A DNA stretch of 64,000 bases, taken from positions 124,001-188,000 of the forward strand of contig CAJQUW010004434.1 in the NCBI GenBank assembly GCA_907163375.1. The letters are read 5' to 3'. Position 1 is the stretch's first letter. The number at the start of each line of letters is the position of its first letter. Positions 23,101 to 38,100 of this stretch are shown here, piece after piece. The notes beneath the pieces were generated by a model. The model ran no database searches and had not been told where the DNA came from. It saw nothing but the letters and a program-made list of their open reading frames with translations. Position numbers and translations under genes: made by a program. This DNA comes from Prostheceraeus crozeri (taxonomy: Eukaryota; Platyhelminthes; Polycladida; Euryleptidae).

Positions 23101-26100
23101 CTGATCAAGCGGGACTCTCCACTGGCAGTCCGTTCAACAAAATTCTGACCGAAAAGTTGGGAAAGAGTAAAGTGTTTGCAAAGCTGGTGCCACATCTTCT
23201 CTCAGAAGAACAGCGGTCAACACGACTTCAACTGAGTCGTCAGAACCTCCGAAGATTCCGAAGGGACGGTGAAGACTTTCTGATTCGATTCATCACTTGC
23301 AGCAAGACATGGGTCTTCAGTTGGGATCCTGAACTCAAGCATCAATCGGCTGAGTTGCTTGACGAAGGAACACCAAGACCGGAGAAGGCACGAAGGAAGC
23401 AAGGAGGACTGAAGGTGATGCATATCGTCTTTGTCGATATCTTTGGCGCAATTTTTCTTGGCCTCTTCCCACGGGCACGACAGTGAATGGTCTCTATTAC
23501 CTTTGGGTCCTGAAGGAAAAGCTTCGACCAACATTTCGAAGGAAGCGACAGAACCTTGACATTCAGGATGTGATTTTTCACCATGACAACGCTCCAGCGC
23601 ATTGCAAGCGTCAAGTCATCGAACTCTTCGACTCCTGGAATTGGGAAGTTCTGTCACATCCTCCTTATTCCGCAGATTTAGCGCCCTGTGACTTTTACAT
23701 TTTCCTCAAAATGAAGGAGACATTTCGTGGCATCAGATTTGAATCGCCAGAGGAGATCATTCGTGCGACGAAGAACTCTTTGACTGAACTGGCCAGAGAT
23801 GGATTCCGATCTGTTTTTGAAGGACTGGTCCATCGCTGGGAAAAGTGCATCACTAACCAGGGTTCGCATGTTGAATGAGTACACAATAAAGTAAAATTGT
23901 GGAAAGTTTTGTTATTTTTACTTCAAAAAGGATGTATTCTTCAACCGAGGGTTATCTTGTAAAATATGAAATACATATCACAAAACGTTTCGCCCTTGAC
24001 TTAATCACTTGATCACACTAAAGATGATGAAATTTTACAGTGTTCTCTTAGACGTCTAAGAGAACATTGTAAAATTTCATCATCTTTAGTGTATTTGCAT
24101 CTGTGTCAACATTCCGCGATTCCAGACCCAAACAATATTCACTGGTCTATAGTGCACTTTGGTCTGCGTAATACTGATGTCAGACATGCGGTAGAATTTA
24201 AAGAGATTTGTTCACAACGCCCAGACATAAATGTACAGCACTCGAATTTCTAGTCACACAAGTGATCAAGCCAAGGGCGAAACGTTTTGTGATATTTATT
24301 TCTTATTTTACAATATAACTCTCGGTTGAAGAATACATCCTTTCTGAATTGATAGCCTATATACCAACCGATTAATTCCATGGATCATTTACTTCAAAAC
24401 TTTGGTTTTGAGAGAACAGCGAAACTTATTTTCTGAACGCACCTCGTAGACTGAATGCAAATCTGAATCGGAACAGATAACGACAACATATTGTAGAATG
24501 CCAAGTTGGTGCTAAGTGCTCGTTTTGAATTGATGGTGCCACCTAACTTACATGCGAAATTTGTAGGTATTCTAACATACAGTACGAACAACCTTACCCA
24601 ATTGACCTAGGGAATTTTTTAGCAAGAGAGGTTTCAAAAAGAAAAATGTATTTTCAGTTACTTTTTAATAATATGTGCGTACATTCACAATATTTCTTAC
24701 ATGCTACACTAAAACACGAAAGCACCACTAGCGTATCCACTGTTTTATACTGAGTTGCTCCTGTATCTGATATACGTACTCTATGGGACGAGGATAAATT
24801 GAATTTTGACATAATTTACTCCGCTTTTTATAATTAATCTTAGATTTTGCATAACTTGCAATCTTATATAAACATATAAAATGACTGTTAAAACATCTGG
24901 CTATTCTAGGCGATCTTGAACACAAATGATTTTCCCACACTGCAAAATACATCTATGTCAACGACCTCAGCAAACTATTTGAATTAGTTGCTTCCTGCAT
25001 GTCATATTCGTCAATTGTAGCATTCGTACTCACCACCTGCAACTTCCTCTGACTTTTTTTCTTCAGCAATTGTTGACATTCCCTTCGTTTGACTTTTATC
25101 TTTGAAGCATACGATTGTTGCAATTCCTGTAGATTTGTTCCCTAAAAAAGGACAACATTGTTGAAAAGAAAGTAGTTCGACATATTTTGCGCAAAATCCT
25201 CACCTCTTGAAACTTGATATGGAGGTGTTTGCCAACGGGTACCACCAAACCACCTTCGGAGGAACCATTCGTGAGTATTGGAATACTTAGGGCTCCAGCG
25301 ACAAAGGTTCCCATCCGGTCGAGGCAATCAGGGTCCGTGAATTCCAAGCCAACTGAAGAGGCATTAGATGTTTATACGCAAACAATGTTGAGGAATGGCT
25401 AATACTCACATGTAATCACACACCGTTTACACATAATGTCACTCACATGTTCTGAATTCACTATTTTCTAAAGTCCCTCTCAAAGTGCTAAATTTAGTCG
25501 AAGATTCTTATTTTGCTCAGCTAGTTATGACCAAAAATTGATACAGCTAGGGCTTTAAGCCAACTTGCGCACCCACATCATCGTGTGACACCAAAGTAAA
25601 TGGATATGCACATGTACTTCAACAGGCCAATTTCGGTAGTCTGAGCGTCCTTGCCCTCGTAAAACAGAACGGTGGAGCAGAGACATTCCTCCAATTCCTT
25701 CAAGCATGCTTCCGTCATCTCCACTCCAACAGCTAGGCATCGGGAAAGCGGGTTCCTGTGGAATTCGAAGTTCCGCCCTCTGCACCTGTCGGAAACTCAT
25801 GCCCTAACTCAGATCCTTTCCGCTGAGAAGAAGAGATATCCTCATCCACTGTCTTACGAAAGGATGCACGTTTAGCCGCGTTAGATATCTAATCTTTATC
25901 ATGGATATACGTGACATATAACATGTCTTGTGTAATAGTAGATATCTATCCTGTTAATCTGTATTCAAATGTTTGATCGTGATAACTTCATAAATAAAGT
26001 GTTATAGACACAAGAAGGACTTCTACACTGGTGAGCCCGAATTCGAAGACGCAAAAATGTCAAATGATAAAAACAATTTTGGTGAGCTTGCAACTGCAAT

Positions 26101-29100
26101 ACAAAACCTGGCAACGGCCTCTATAACTTCAAGCACAACACTCACTTGGTATCAATGCGGTCTCTTTGAAATTACCAGAATTTTGGCCAACAGATCCAGA
26201 GTTATGGTTTACACGAATTGAAGCCATTATCGACAGGTTTACTAGATGGCCAGAAGCAATTCCTATGGCAAATGCAACATCGGAAACATGTGTAAAAGCA
26301 TCAATACGACATTGGATAGCTCGCTTTGGGGTTCCTAATGATATTACGTCGGATCGTGGTCCTCAATTTGTTTCGGCATTGTGTAGAGAGATGAACAATC
26401 TACTTGGAATCTCTGCCAATCAAACAACCGCGCATCATCCTCAAGCCAACGGCATGATCGAAAGATTTCACAGACATTTGAAAGCTTCCATACGAGCACG
26501 TGCAGTGGGTCCAAACTGGATGGATGAACTCCCCTTTGTCCTTCTAGGGATTCGCTCACCTTGGCGTGAGGACCCAGACTGCTCTCCATTTGAACTAGTA
26601 TATGGAAATACTCTAAATCTTCCCGGCCAGTTTCTGCCAAACAAAGATATTTCCTTTTTGCAGCCGTCTAGTGGTTTTCTTCAACAACTACAAACATACA
26701 TGCAAAATGCCCTTCCAACACCCCAAAATATCACGGCACACGCTATTCCAATGTTCCAAGTAATCTCGCATCTACTGATTATGTTTATGTTAGAACAGAC
26801 GGTCACCGTTCCTTTTTACAACCTCCATACTCCGGACCTTATCGCATACTGACTACACATGACAAGTATTTTTTTCTTGACGTAAATGGTCAAAACTCAA
26901 AAATTTCCATTGACAGATTGAAAACTGCATATGTTGTAAAATCGTCAGACATTACCAGTTGACTTATCTTTCAGCGTTCTCGTTAGCTCCCCTTACCTCA
27001 CCGCTGGGAGGGGAGTACTGTAGCCGAGTTAGATATCTAATCTTTATCATGGATATACATGACATATAATATATACATATAATATATCTATCCTGTTAAT
27101 CTGTATTCAAATGTTTGATCGTGATAACTTCATAAATAAAGTGTTATAGACACAGAAGGACTTCTACACACGTTTGGATTGTGCACAGTGCAAAGAAATC
27201 AGCTTCATGCCAGCATCCAGGTTTCAACTTCCATTCCTATGTCTTCATTCATCATCGAAAATTACAGCACACGGCAGCGTACGCTCGTATAATAAATTCA
27301 AAATCAGTATTAAGATGTAGCGATTAAATTCATACATGTACTGAAGATCAACATGGTCAAGACTAAGTGGATGTGCAACACTCATGTCGCCAACAACACC
27401 ATCACTGTTGGCCGGCATACGATCGAACAGGTCAGTAGCTATGTCCATCTTAGTCAGGAACTGACCATGGAACATACGAACGGCCGCGAGTTGGCGCGCA
27501 GAAGGAAGGTCGCCTGTATCAGTTACGCTTCCATTACGGAGGCGGTCAGCAGCAAGAAGATCAATCCTTTGATCAGGGCAAATCAATTCAACAGCTGTGT
27601 GATACCGGCTCTGCTCTAAGAGTCAGAAACATGGTCGACGACTTCAGTTGACCGGCATAAACTGACTGACACTCAGCGCGCGATCGAATGCCGCATGGCT
27701 GGCGTCACATGGATCGACCGGACTAGCAGCGAGCGGCTGCGAACGATGACCGGGGTTGAGGGAAATCCTGCCGTTGAGAGATGAATGTTTATATTGATCT
27801 ACGTTAATCGTACATCAGAACAAATTAATTGGTAGCGAATGCGCTAGCGATTTAAAAACGAGTCCAGAGGTCAGTACTGCGGTGCAATGATTAATTTCGG
27901 CCCAATTTCAGCTTCAATCAAACAATTACTGAGCGTACTTCGATGTATGCAGCATGCATGTGATTTTCATCTTCATTGCATTTCTGGACGGGATTCAGGT
28001 ACCAATAAAATTCACTCCCCCCCCCCCCCAGTTGACTGATGATTAAAGAAATTATCAAGAGAACACAGACCTGGTTTAAAGCAAAAGACACACTCACTTA
28101 AGCTCTCTCTTAAAACATCACTAAATCCTGTCCATTTCCTAACCACTGCACACGAATGCAGCATCTCATCAATTAATGATTTCTCATCTTCACTAATCCA
28201 TTCGATATCCTCCCGGGGCTCCGGCATGCTGCTGACGCAAAGACTCGATCCTCCAACTTCATTCGTGTCTCGTAGGCCCATCCCTTCCTGTAGTTTTCTC
28301 CACATATATTCAGTTGAAAAGGGAGCAACTGGATGAAGTAAACGGAGAACCACATCGACGACGTGACCAAGAACTGCTACTTGTCTCACACGACTGGGCT
28401 TGTCTCGCGTGAAAGACATTGTGGAAACGTAGCTCACTGACACTTGCCCCTTTATGAATCTGAATACTTCATTGGCAAGCAGATGATAATTATGCTCTTC
28501 CATGGCAATATAACATCGGTCAACCAATTCATTCAATTCCGAGAGTATCCAGCGATCGATGACGGTGAAATCCTGAAAAAATAATATGTAGCGCGTTTCA
28601 TAAAAGACCGATCACCTTCAAATTTGCCAAAATTGATAATTACATTATTATAGATGAACATGCTCTATGGACAATGCTAAATATGAACATTTATTTACTC
28701 ATTTATCTCCCCATGGGTCCCACCACAATGGAGGTGCGGCAAAACCATTAGAAATAAAGAATTACAATGTCAATAATACTAGTTGGTCACATTTGGTCCT
28801 ACGTCCAGTTCACAATTCTTCTCCATTCCCTTCTCTCTTTTACGTCATCGGCTACACAGTCCTTCCATCGCATCCTTGGGCGCCCGCGTTGTCTTCTGCC
28901 TTCCACTTACATTGCCCCAGCCTTCTTCGGTATTCTCTCGTCCTCCATTCTCTCCACATGACCTGCCTATCTTAATCGACTGTTCTTGATCTTCCTGGTT
29001 ATCGTCTTCTGCAGTCCCACTTCTTGCCTCAAATCATTCATACTTCTCCTATCGATCTTCCGAACCACGCATATTCTCCTTGTTCAATTGTATCGACCGT

Positions 29101-32100
29101 TTCGCCATCTGCTTCTTCGTTAATGACAATGTATCCAATCCATAAGTGCATGCTGGAATAACATCTATTTAAAAAACAAATCAGCTCTCATCAGACCAGC
29201 AAAGTCAACTGTAATATTCGGCACACCATTCCACATATTATGTAGAATTCTTTCATATTGGAATCCTATGATGGAATTTAAGATTTCCCTCTCCAAAACA
29301 ATTGATGTTGTTAGTATGCAAATTATAAAATGAATGACTGAATTTCCTTATTTTGCCTCATGTGAAGGCGGTAAGTGCACACGAGAAAAAAAAAGAAAAC
29401 GTAAAACAATCGATGATTGAAAGCGCGTCACAAGTAAAAACAAATGTTACAGTAAATAGTAAGAGTTCCCAAAGCGCTTAAAAAGCTTGCTTAAATATTT
29501 TCGTCACTATTATTCGCTACGTTGAAAAGTGACTTGATTACAGACGAATAATCAATACAATATGGGTAGCCCATTTAAAACCGTCGATTCTAATTTCTTT
29601 TAACTTTTTTCCTACTCGATCATTTTCCATGGAATTTTCTCAGAAGCTGCGTATAAACATGCAATTTATGGTTTTCCAACATGCTGCACTTTTGCGAGTA
29701 GATGTGTCGTTTTAACTGAAGTAGTGAAAAGCACTTTTTTTTATTAAATTTTGATTACCGAAATCTAAAAAGGTGAATGCTCAGAGCTTTAGAACGTCGA
29801 ATATCAATGATTGATGAGTAGGATGAGGCGCATTTCTATCTGGACGGTGCTGTCAATCGCCACAAACACATATCGTGTTAAAGAATTGGGGGAAGCCAAG
29901 TTAAGTTGTAGGTACTATATTTTTATTATTAACAACTTCCTAAAATTTTTAATAATGAATTACGTTTATTAAATGATTTAGTCCCAATAATGAGAATCGT
30001 GGGAGAAGAGCACAGATCACACAAAATTACAAACAAAACAAAGAAAAGTCAAACACGTAAGTCAATGAAAAGGAAGTCTCTTGCTGGAATAGTTGACAAG
30101 CATCGTCAGAGTGGAAAACCATCACTAGACAGCGTACTCATATGCAAAGAAACTATTGCTTCGTATCATCGTACGACAAATAGGCAAGCGAAATTTGTTG
30201 CTGATACTCATAACCTGAGGACTATGCCGATGAAGAGGAAGTTCCTCATCATCCATACTTTTCCTGAAACAACTTGATGAATGCCTGAATGATGAATGAT
30301 GAATGACAACGACATGAACAACTTGATTAATCTATTATGACTGACAGCCAAGGCATATTTGCACAGACACCAGGGTCTGGACAACCCAAATTAATTGATC
30401 GATTAAAGCCTACTACATATAGCCTCGTTATCTATAAGATTTACATGGAGTTGAAATTTTCTCCAGTACTATGCACGTCCATAGGATCAAACTTAGATGT
30501 AAATGAGACAGATCTACATGTACATCCGTCAATAGACTGTCAAAAAATGCCTCATTTAATTGAAGGATTTATGAAAAGAATTAAGAATTATCATAAAATT
30601 CATACATATTGTTTTGTCGCAGTACCTCGACTGAATATTTTTCAAAAGACATTAATCTTTTTCCAGTCTTGTAACGCTCTAAAACCAGACGAATGAGGTT
30701 CCAAAGTTTATTGATGCTTCGGCGACTGTATTCTATCTCTGAGGCTGAGAAATTGACTTGTTTTTGCTTGAAGTTATATGATAACAATGCCACACGTAAG
30801 GCATCTGCTCCCGTCAAATCCTGCAAAAAATAGAGACATCAGAAATCACCGAGAAATGTCATAATATCAAATCATATTTTTGGTGTTTGTAGCACTGATT
30901 AATTCATTCTAAGCTAATAAACTAAATGTACAGAAATGTAAAACAGAAATGTAAACTAAATGTACAATTCAGAAAACCGCACATGAGCAGGAAAATATTG
31001 ATAACAGAAGGCACTCAGAGTAACAATGCTCCAATTATCACTTTTGTGATTAGAAGTGTCAAAATGACTCCATTTGACTCATGAATTGAGCAAACTGTAT
31101 TAGGAGAAATTGAAATTCGAAACTTCAAACATCCATATACAAAGTCGTGATATAATCAGAAGATCACATGCTGTGCAAGATTAAGCTAGATTATAGCCCT
31201 ACACTTCTTTAAGAAAATATTCGCAAAAACATTAAATGTGATATCAATGAAATGCAACCACTTTTACAGCAATTTGTATCTTCTACTCCACTTCACAACT
31301 TGATAATTATCATTAAACCGATAGTAAAATGAATCCGATCGGAGTCCGATTCCGTCGTCATGTCTCCAATCTAAATCCGATTGTCAGATCTGACGGCCAT
31401 ACTTGACCTGTAAATCAGTCAGCATCAGATACCTTTAGAATGCATCAGGTATAGATGTGGGTGGTAGGGGTTCAAGCCCTACCTGACACACATTCACACA
31501 TATTCATATTCGCGAATTGAATGAAATTCGTGGAATTGAAGATCTTCATATTTACAATGTGGCTAATAAATTTTGCTTTTTTAGATATATTTTTTAAGAA
31601 CTCACTGCTTGTTCTCCACCGTCGACACTCACATCCTCCGCATTGACTTTAAAACCCATTTTCTCTGACATCAATGAGGTCATTTGAGGTTTTGACATGG
31701 GCAGCTACAAAAAAGGAAATTATGATATTTAAACAGACGCCTCTGACTTTCCGTGGAATAAATGTCTTTGGACTTGCCCAACGTTGCTCAAGACCTTTAA
31801 TAGAGCAATCTATTAAAAGTTTTCGAAGCGTTGGGCAACTCAAAGGACTTTTTATTACGCGGAATGACTGAGGCGTTAGCTTAAATACTCACATTCTCTC
31901 GTAATGGCCACAAAATCTCCTAATCGACTATAGTAGAGAAATGATGATGAGTTGATGAATAATAAAATTATTTAATGTGGTGATGTGAAAAAAAGGGTTT
32001 GAGACCACAGGATAGAGACGTCAAATATTTGATAAATGAAAAAAATACAAGCATTAAAATCACTAGATAAAATTCAGTTCTTGGTTTTTTAGGGTCTTAG

Positions 32101-35100
32101 ACATATGCACTACCAAACTCTGGATAATGCGCAGGTTGTCGCATGCACGACATGATGCGGAGGAGAACAGTTATTCGCGTAACCAGTGCATAATTGATTC
32201 TTTAATGCTCGCCAAGATTCGGTCCCATGAGGCATAGAAGTATGTGTAGTTAGGAGTAGACTAGTTGTCTGATAACTTGCTTGTACACAAAGAAAAATCT
32301 ATGGTTTGTAGATCAGTTTCGCGATCACGCTTGTCACATTATTAGTAGCTTTGGGAGTTGCTGAGAGCGAATTGCATTCTTGCAGAGAATTTCATGGGCT
32401 AACATACAATCTTTTCAATTTTCACTAAAGGTAGAGCGCGCGACACGCGAGGGATCTTTCCGACTCCTCGCTTCAATTCTCACTTCTACTACTACCTCAC
32501 TCCGGCCTACCTAAGGCGCGAAGCTATGGACTTAACCTTTTGTATGTCTATTTCAGATATTTCCAAATGGATTTCGAACTTCTACAGTTGAATTTCAGAC
32601 ATATATCTGATTCATTTGAGAAGATCTGAAATAAATTTGGAAATATTTGAATTAGACATGGGCAAGAAGTGTGAAGCCTCCTTGGGCGGACAGACTCGAA
32701 CCATGGACCTTCAGCACTTCCGTATAGACGTGTGGCTCTTTACCAACTGAGCTATCCTACCATGCTGTTATGAATAAGAGAGAAAGAGAAGGACTTGAAT
32801 GGGAATACTCACATATGATCGTCTCTTTCCTTCCACGAGTGTCTTTATCTCCAACGCATTTCCGCGCGATTTGCTCATTTTGGCTCCATGCTTATCACAC
32901 ACAAGACCATGAAGGAGAACATCGGTAAATGGCAGTTTTGAGGTCAGTTCTAACCCAAGCATCGTCATTCTTGCAACCCAAAAGAAGAGTATATCGACGC
33001 CAGTCTCTAGACATGAATTAGGATAGAACCGTGAAAAGTCAGGATTGTCAACATTTGGCCATCCTACAGCAGAAAACGGCAGCAGAGCAGAAGAAAACCA
33101 TGTGTCCAATACGTCTTCATCTTGATTCCACTCATCTTTCTGTCAAAAGATAAATAGACAGTTATACGCCAATGATAATACGTACATTCAACAAGTGTAC
33201 GAAACCGCATAGAGCAGACGCCTGGGTGGTTTAACCAGAGTGGATGGGTATCCGATTTTGATGAAGATGGTTTCTTAGAACGCCAAGAAAAACCGAATGT
33301 CGGTGGGAGATTTGTTATATGAGCTAGCTCAGCAGACATCTGCGACTGGCACAGCTATTTTGCAAAAATTGAGCTTTTTTCGAAACAAATTTTCTCGAAC
33401 GCAATTTGCGGCCGTTCGAGGCATCGCACGACGTTGGGAGTAGTGCCATTAGAATTGTATTGATCTCAATTGGTTGAATTTTTTGTGACTCTTGAGATCC
33501 ACATTTATTTGTAATTTTGTCTCAAAAACTTCGGATCGAAATGTTGCGAAAAAACTACACCTGCTTTTAATGGATTCAAGGACGGCCACCACAGCTGTCG
33601 CGCGTCCTGAAGCGGCAGGTCTATTTGAGTCAGACAACCAGCAAACCTACGACATACTATCGGACACTTTTTCTGAAACCTGCGTTCTACCCTAAAAAAT
33701 GTACTAGAATCAGCAACTCCTCCGGCTAATCTAAATTCACAGAGCATCTGGTCTTCACGTGTAGGTTCGAGAAAATATGCTTTGTGATGATAAAAAATTA
33801 AGATGTGACATTTAGGTTATGATATTTTTTAAATGTTAGACTTAAGCTTTCTGTCTTTGTTTAATCCTCGTAAAATGCATTCATCATCTTTCATGCATTC
33901 GCGCTTTCTGTCATTAGAAAGGCATGGACATAGATCCATTTCTATGGATTTAAGAAAAATCACGTAAAAAGACAGGTAGAAACAAAAGTAAAGCGGATTG
34001 CTCTGAATATATAATAAATGCACTGCACAAGTGCTTATATACGTGTATATTCATACATGGACAATTCATGCAACAGTAATACTATTTACTTAGATACCGA
34101 ACTAAACTCGATGTGAATTTTGAAATACCTCAATTAGCTCCTTCTCTTCATCGGAATTGTTCGGCACCCTCCACTCCACAGTGCCGTCCTCTCCTGTTTT
34201 ATACCAAGCAGGTACACGATGACCCCACCACAACTGTCGACTAATGCACCAATCTTCGCAATTTTTCATCCAGTCCATCCACTCACCAGCGTAGCCACGA
34301 GGAACTATCCTGAGGAAAGAAGGTTTTAATGAAATGCAACTGATTAATTCCTGATCACATTACAAATGAACTTATAGGCTCTCCGCTTCACTAAGACTCG
34401 TCGATTCTCAGCGCATATCTCCTACATAGAGATAGTTATCTCTTACATAGGCAGTTATGATGAGGTGAGTTGTAGACAGGGTTGCCACCGAGTTCTTGAA
34501 AAATATAGCAAAATAAAGCACCTAAAATTGTCGCCCCAAATCAATGCCATAACTTCAACAAGTCTTGATTTGAGAATCTTGAGATTGACAATTGACTTTA
34601 TCACTCCATTTTCTTAGAATATACAGTTCTGGCACCGATCTTTGTTTCTTCATCTCACGGTTTTGCTTGTGTTATTTAGATGTTATGTTCCGACAAGCAA
34701 CGACGGTAATTTCTTAAAAAGCTAACGATGCAAAACTGTACGCTTTAGAGGCCTGAGTTTTGTAAGAAGATTGAATCCTGTCTACAGTTGCAGTTCATTT
34801 CATCACTTATATTTTGTTTTCATATAACACATGTAAACGTTTACGTTCAACCACAGAATTGTTCTCAGGATTACCAAATCAATATCAATTAAATATGTCG
34901 TAATTCAACTCCGTAATTGTATTGATGCTGATAGCTCGCAGTAGACCATGATGCTAAAACAATGCCGTTTCCGGAAACCGTGATAATAGTTTCTACCTTA
35001 AATTCGTAAAGCAAGCATGACATCGGCAGATTAAACCAATTCCCCCAAACAACAGATCCTAGGAAGGAATGAAAGCATTTTTCATTTCATATAAAAGTAC

Positions 35101-38100
35101 AATCAAAAGGAGTGAAGTACATATCCTTATGTATCCTGCTTATGACATTCGAAGCGAAAATGCATGCACACACATTTCCTAATCATCCTAAAATTCAATT
35201 TCTTGATATCCTTCATAATGAACAAGTTCAAGCACTCTAAAGCACCTTCACTTAAATAAAGCACCTTTTTGCCGGATTACAAAATAAATCACTTTAAAGC
35301 ACCTGTGGCAACCCTGGTTGTAGATCACATTATTCTAATTGCCTTGTTTCCAAAAAAAGTTTATGGCTGATGATCGTTCATTCCAACAAACAACTTAAGT
35401 AAGGGGAACAACTTAACAAAGGGAACTGCTGAGGCCAAATCCTCAATTCTGAAAATTAAGCAAGAAATCAAAGAGAAAACATTTTCATGCATTACAGCTT
35501 CGGCGCTATGTCAATCAAACTGCAATGAATCTCAAGTGTTTTAAAATGAAGAACTCAGATTTTTGATCATATTATTTGATTTAGACCGACCAATGTACTT
35601 TAATGGATTCGAAACCGAAAATTTCGAGACGACTGCTCAAGTTGGTTACCACCATGACACTGATGCAACTGACACAGCGTACTGACTTCATTATGTTGTC
35701 TAATGTGTGAATGACTGGCCTAGCATGACCCTATTACATGAAACTTATGATCCAGACCAGGTCGGGGATTAGCTAATATGCTGCAACAAACAAATTCATA
35801 ATAGTTTCGATAGTTCCAAGTTCACTAAGTCGAGTACGTACCTCAGTTGATCGCTCTCAACAGCCTCGATCGCTCGCTTAGCCATTTCTCCAGAACATCG
35901 CACGAACCACTGTGGCCGCACAACAGGCTCCAAAATATCCCCAGTTCGGGAGCATACAGGGATTCGCTGCTGATGATCTTTTTGTTCATGAAATAAGCCC
36001 TTCGACGCTAAGACATCGAGCACTGCTGTTCGCGCCTCCGCGCGCGAGAGTCCCTGTAAATGTTCAAGTGATGAATATAATCCGGCATTTCTGAAGAACT
36101 GATTATAGTAAATAAGAAAACAAGTCGACTGGAAGCATTAAAGGTACTGTGTTTCAATATAAAAATGTGACAGGTGGTTAATTTTTCATCATGGTTGATC
36201 TTCTTTAGTAAATTCCAACATATTTTTAGTCAATACATTTTTTGATTGGTGAAGTGATTAGTGCCGGAACTTTTGAATTTTAAATTCAACTAGTTAGTTG
36301 AACTTATGTGATGCTCATGAATCGGCGCAACGTGTGATGGTAGCTTGCCACACGTGTGCTGGTTTGTTGAATAACAAACAGATAGATCAACGCCACTTTG
36401 TGTGCGCATACAGTTCCAGTTCCAAAACTTCAATAAGTTGTGCAAGCAAGGATGCGAACATAATTCCTTCATTGCTCAAAAGGAAAAATGAAATTCATTT
36501 CGTCTCAAATAGCACTGTTAGGTGTTTCTTTTATTTATTGATCGAACGCAAGAAGAGTCTATAAACTCAAAAAAATCTGTCGGCATATGACACCTGACTA
36601 ATTCACTTTGAAATCAGCCAAGCAAGAAAAATACTAAAAACGCTCGTGCCTGGGTAGTGTAACCACTCAACAATGGAATCAACGCACCTTGAATTGTGGT
36701 CCTGCATTTTCATTAAGTGTTCCGTCGTTGTTGAGAATATTGATAGCAGGAATTGAGTGTCGCCGTGCTATTTCGAAGTCGATAGAGCTGTGACCAGGAG
36801 TCAGTTTGACGATACCTGAAAGATAGTCTCAACTTGCAGTTAAGTTCTGTGATTCAGAGTAGACTCAGTAATCACAATTATTTGATCAATGGAATTGTAT
36901 CATAAACGTTGATATATTTTTTCTTTTGATAACTTTGTCCACTATGGACTCTTAGTTAATTAGTGAAAATAGACTACCAACAATTGAGGACTTTTTCAAG
37001 TTAAGTTTGCATTGAATATTTAATATACTCAAGCAAAAAATATCACGTAGAGAAGAAGGTTACACGAAGGATCTCCATCGCCTATCTATTTGTATTTCAT
37101 CGTCTTTATGGATGGATATAATTCCAAGATCGAGATCCTTCGTGCAACCTTCTTCACTGCATGACTTTTTTGCTTGACTATTTTCTAACTTTTTATTATC
37201 AACTACAAGGTCACTTTGACGTTTGCAAACATTGGTCATTACTGTTGCTTGCATCCATGTTTTGTTGTATGGCAAGTCTCTCTTAGCAAAAGTTACTGAG
37301 GGCGGACGAAGAGTCCAAAAGATCGATTTTCAAATTTAGCTTTCTTACTTGGAGAGTAAATTGCCGATATAATTGAATACCGTTTGAGATGAATCTCTAA
37401 AGTGAAATACTAGCATCAATTGAACATACACAGCCTTCTTACCTGTTCCTGCCTCTGTGACAGCTTCGTCCGCTACAATAGGTAGCCATCGATCCGGAAA
37501 GAATGGATGCTGGGCTCTTTTACCGACAAGATCAGTGAAAATGCCCATCTCCGGATTCACGGCGAGGGCTGTGTCTCCCAACATCGTCTCCGGTCGCGTT
37601 GTTGCTACACGTATTTCTCCTCCGTCCTCCAACGGATACCCCAGCGTGTAAAGAGTTCCTACCTTAATCATGCCTTGATCACCAGGTAACTTGAAATCTT
37701 CCGACTTTTTTATATCCTTCCACTCAACCTCGATGTCTGAAATGGCTGACTGTAAAGAGCAGCACCAATTCACAATTCGGTCAGCTCGATAGATCTTCCC
37801 CGCAGAATATAATCGACGGAAGGCTTCTTTAACGGCCGTAGAAAGTTCCTAAAATGTTTCAAATTAGACTAATACCAATCACATAACACAATTTCCATTT
37901 AAATAGAACTTCAATAACAATATATATAGTCTCACGTCATACATAAGTAACTTATCTTAGGACAATAATAAGAAACTCAGTTCAATAGGAAGCACACTCC
38001 TTAGATCAATAAGTGATCAAATAATCGGCTTTCTTTTTAGCTCTCGCCGGACCACCACTCTACATTATTTTGTAGAACCCATGATTAAATGTGCTGCAAT

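Larger units (their letters stand above)
22597..24446 (+). mobile_element. mariner element interrupted by a Penelope-like copy
   Basis: Inverted ends CGTGGTACGTTCAGAAAGTA (22597) and, from the right, CGAGGTGCGTTCAGAAAATA (24446). TA sites at 22595-22596 and 24447-24448. The transposase lies at about 22800-23878. A 460-bp Penelope-like insertion sits in the 3' flank. Without it the element would be about 1.4 kb, typical of mariner. Confidence 0.9.

Noticed and set aside
28012-28097. Extension of the synthetase exon to the stop at 28012
   Set aside because: A consensus donor GTGAGT at 28092-28097 ends the exon. The extra frame runs into a poly-G tract and lacks similarity to the family.
29990-30696. 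Two plus-strand frames as intronic genes
   Set aside because: No domain, low-complexity basic composition in the first, and the second overlaps a synthetase exon in antisense.
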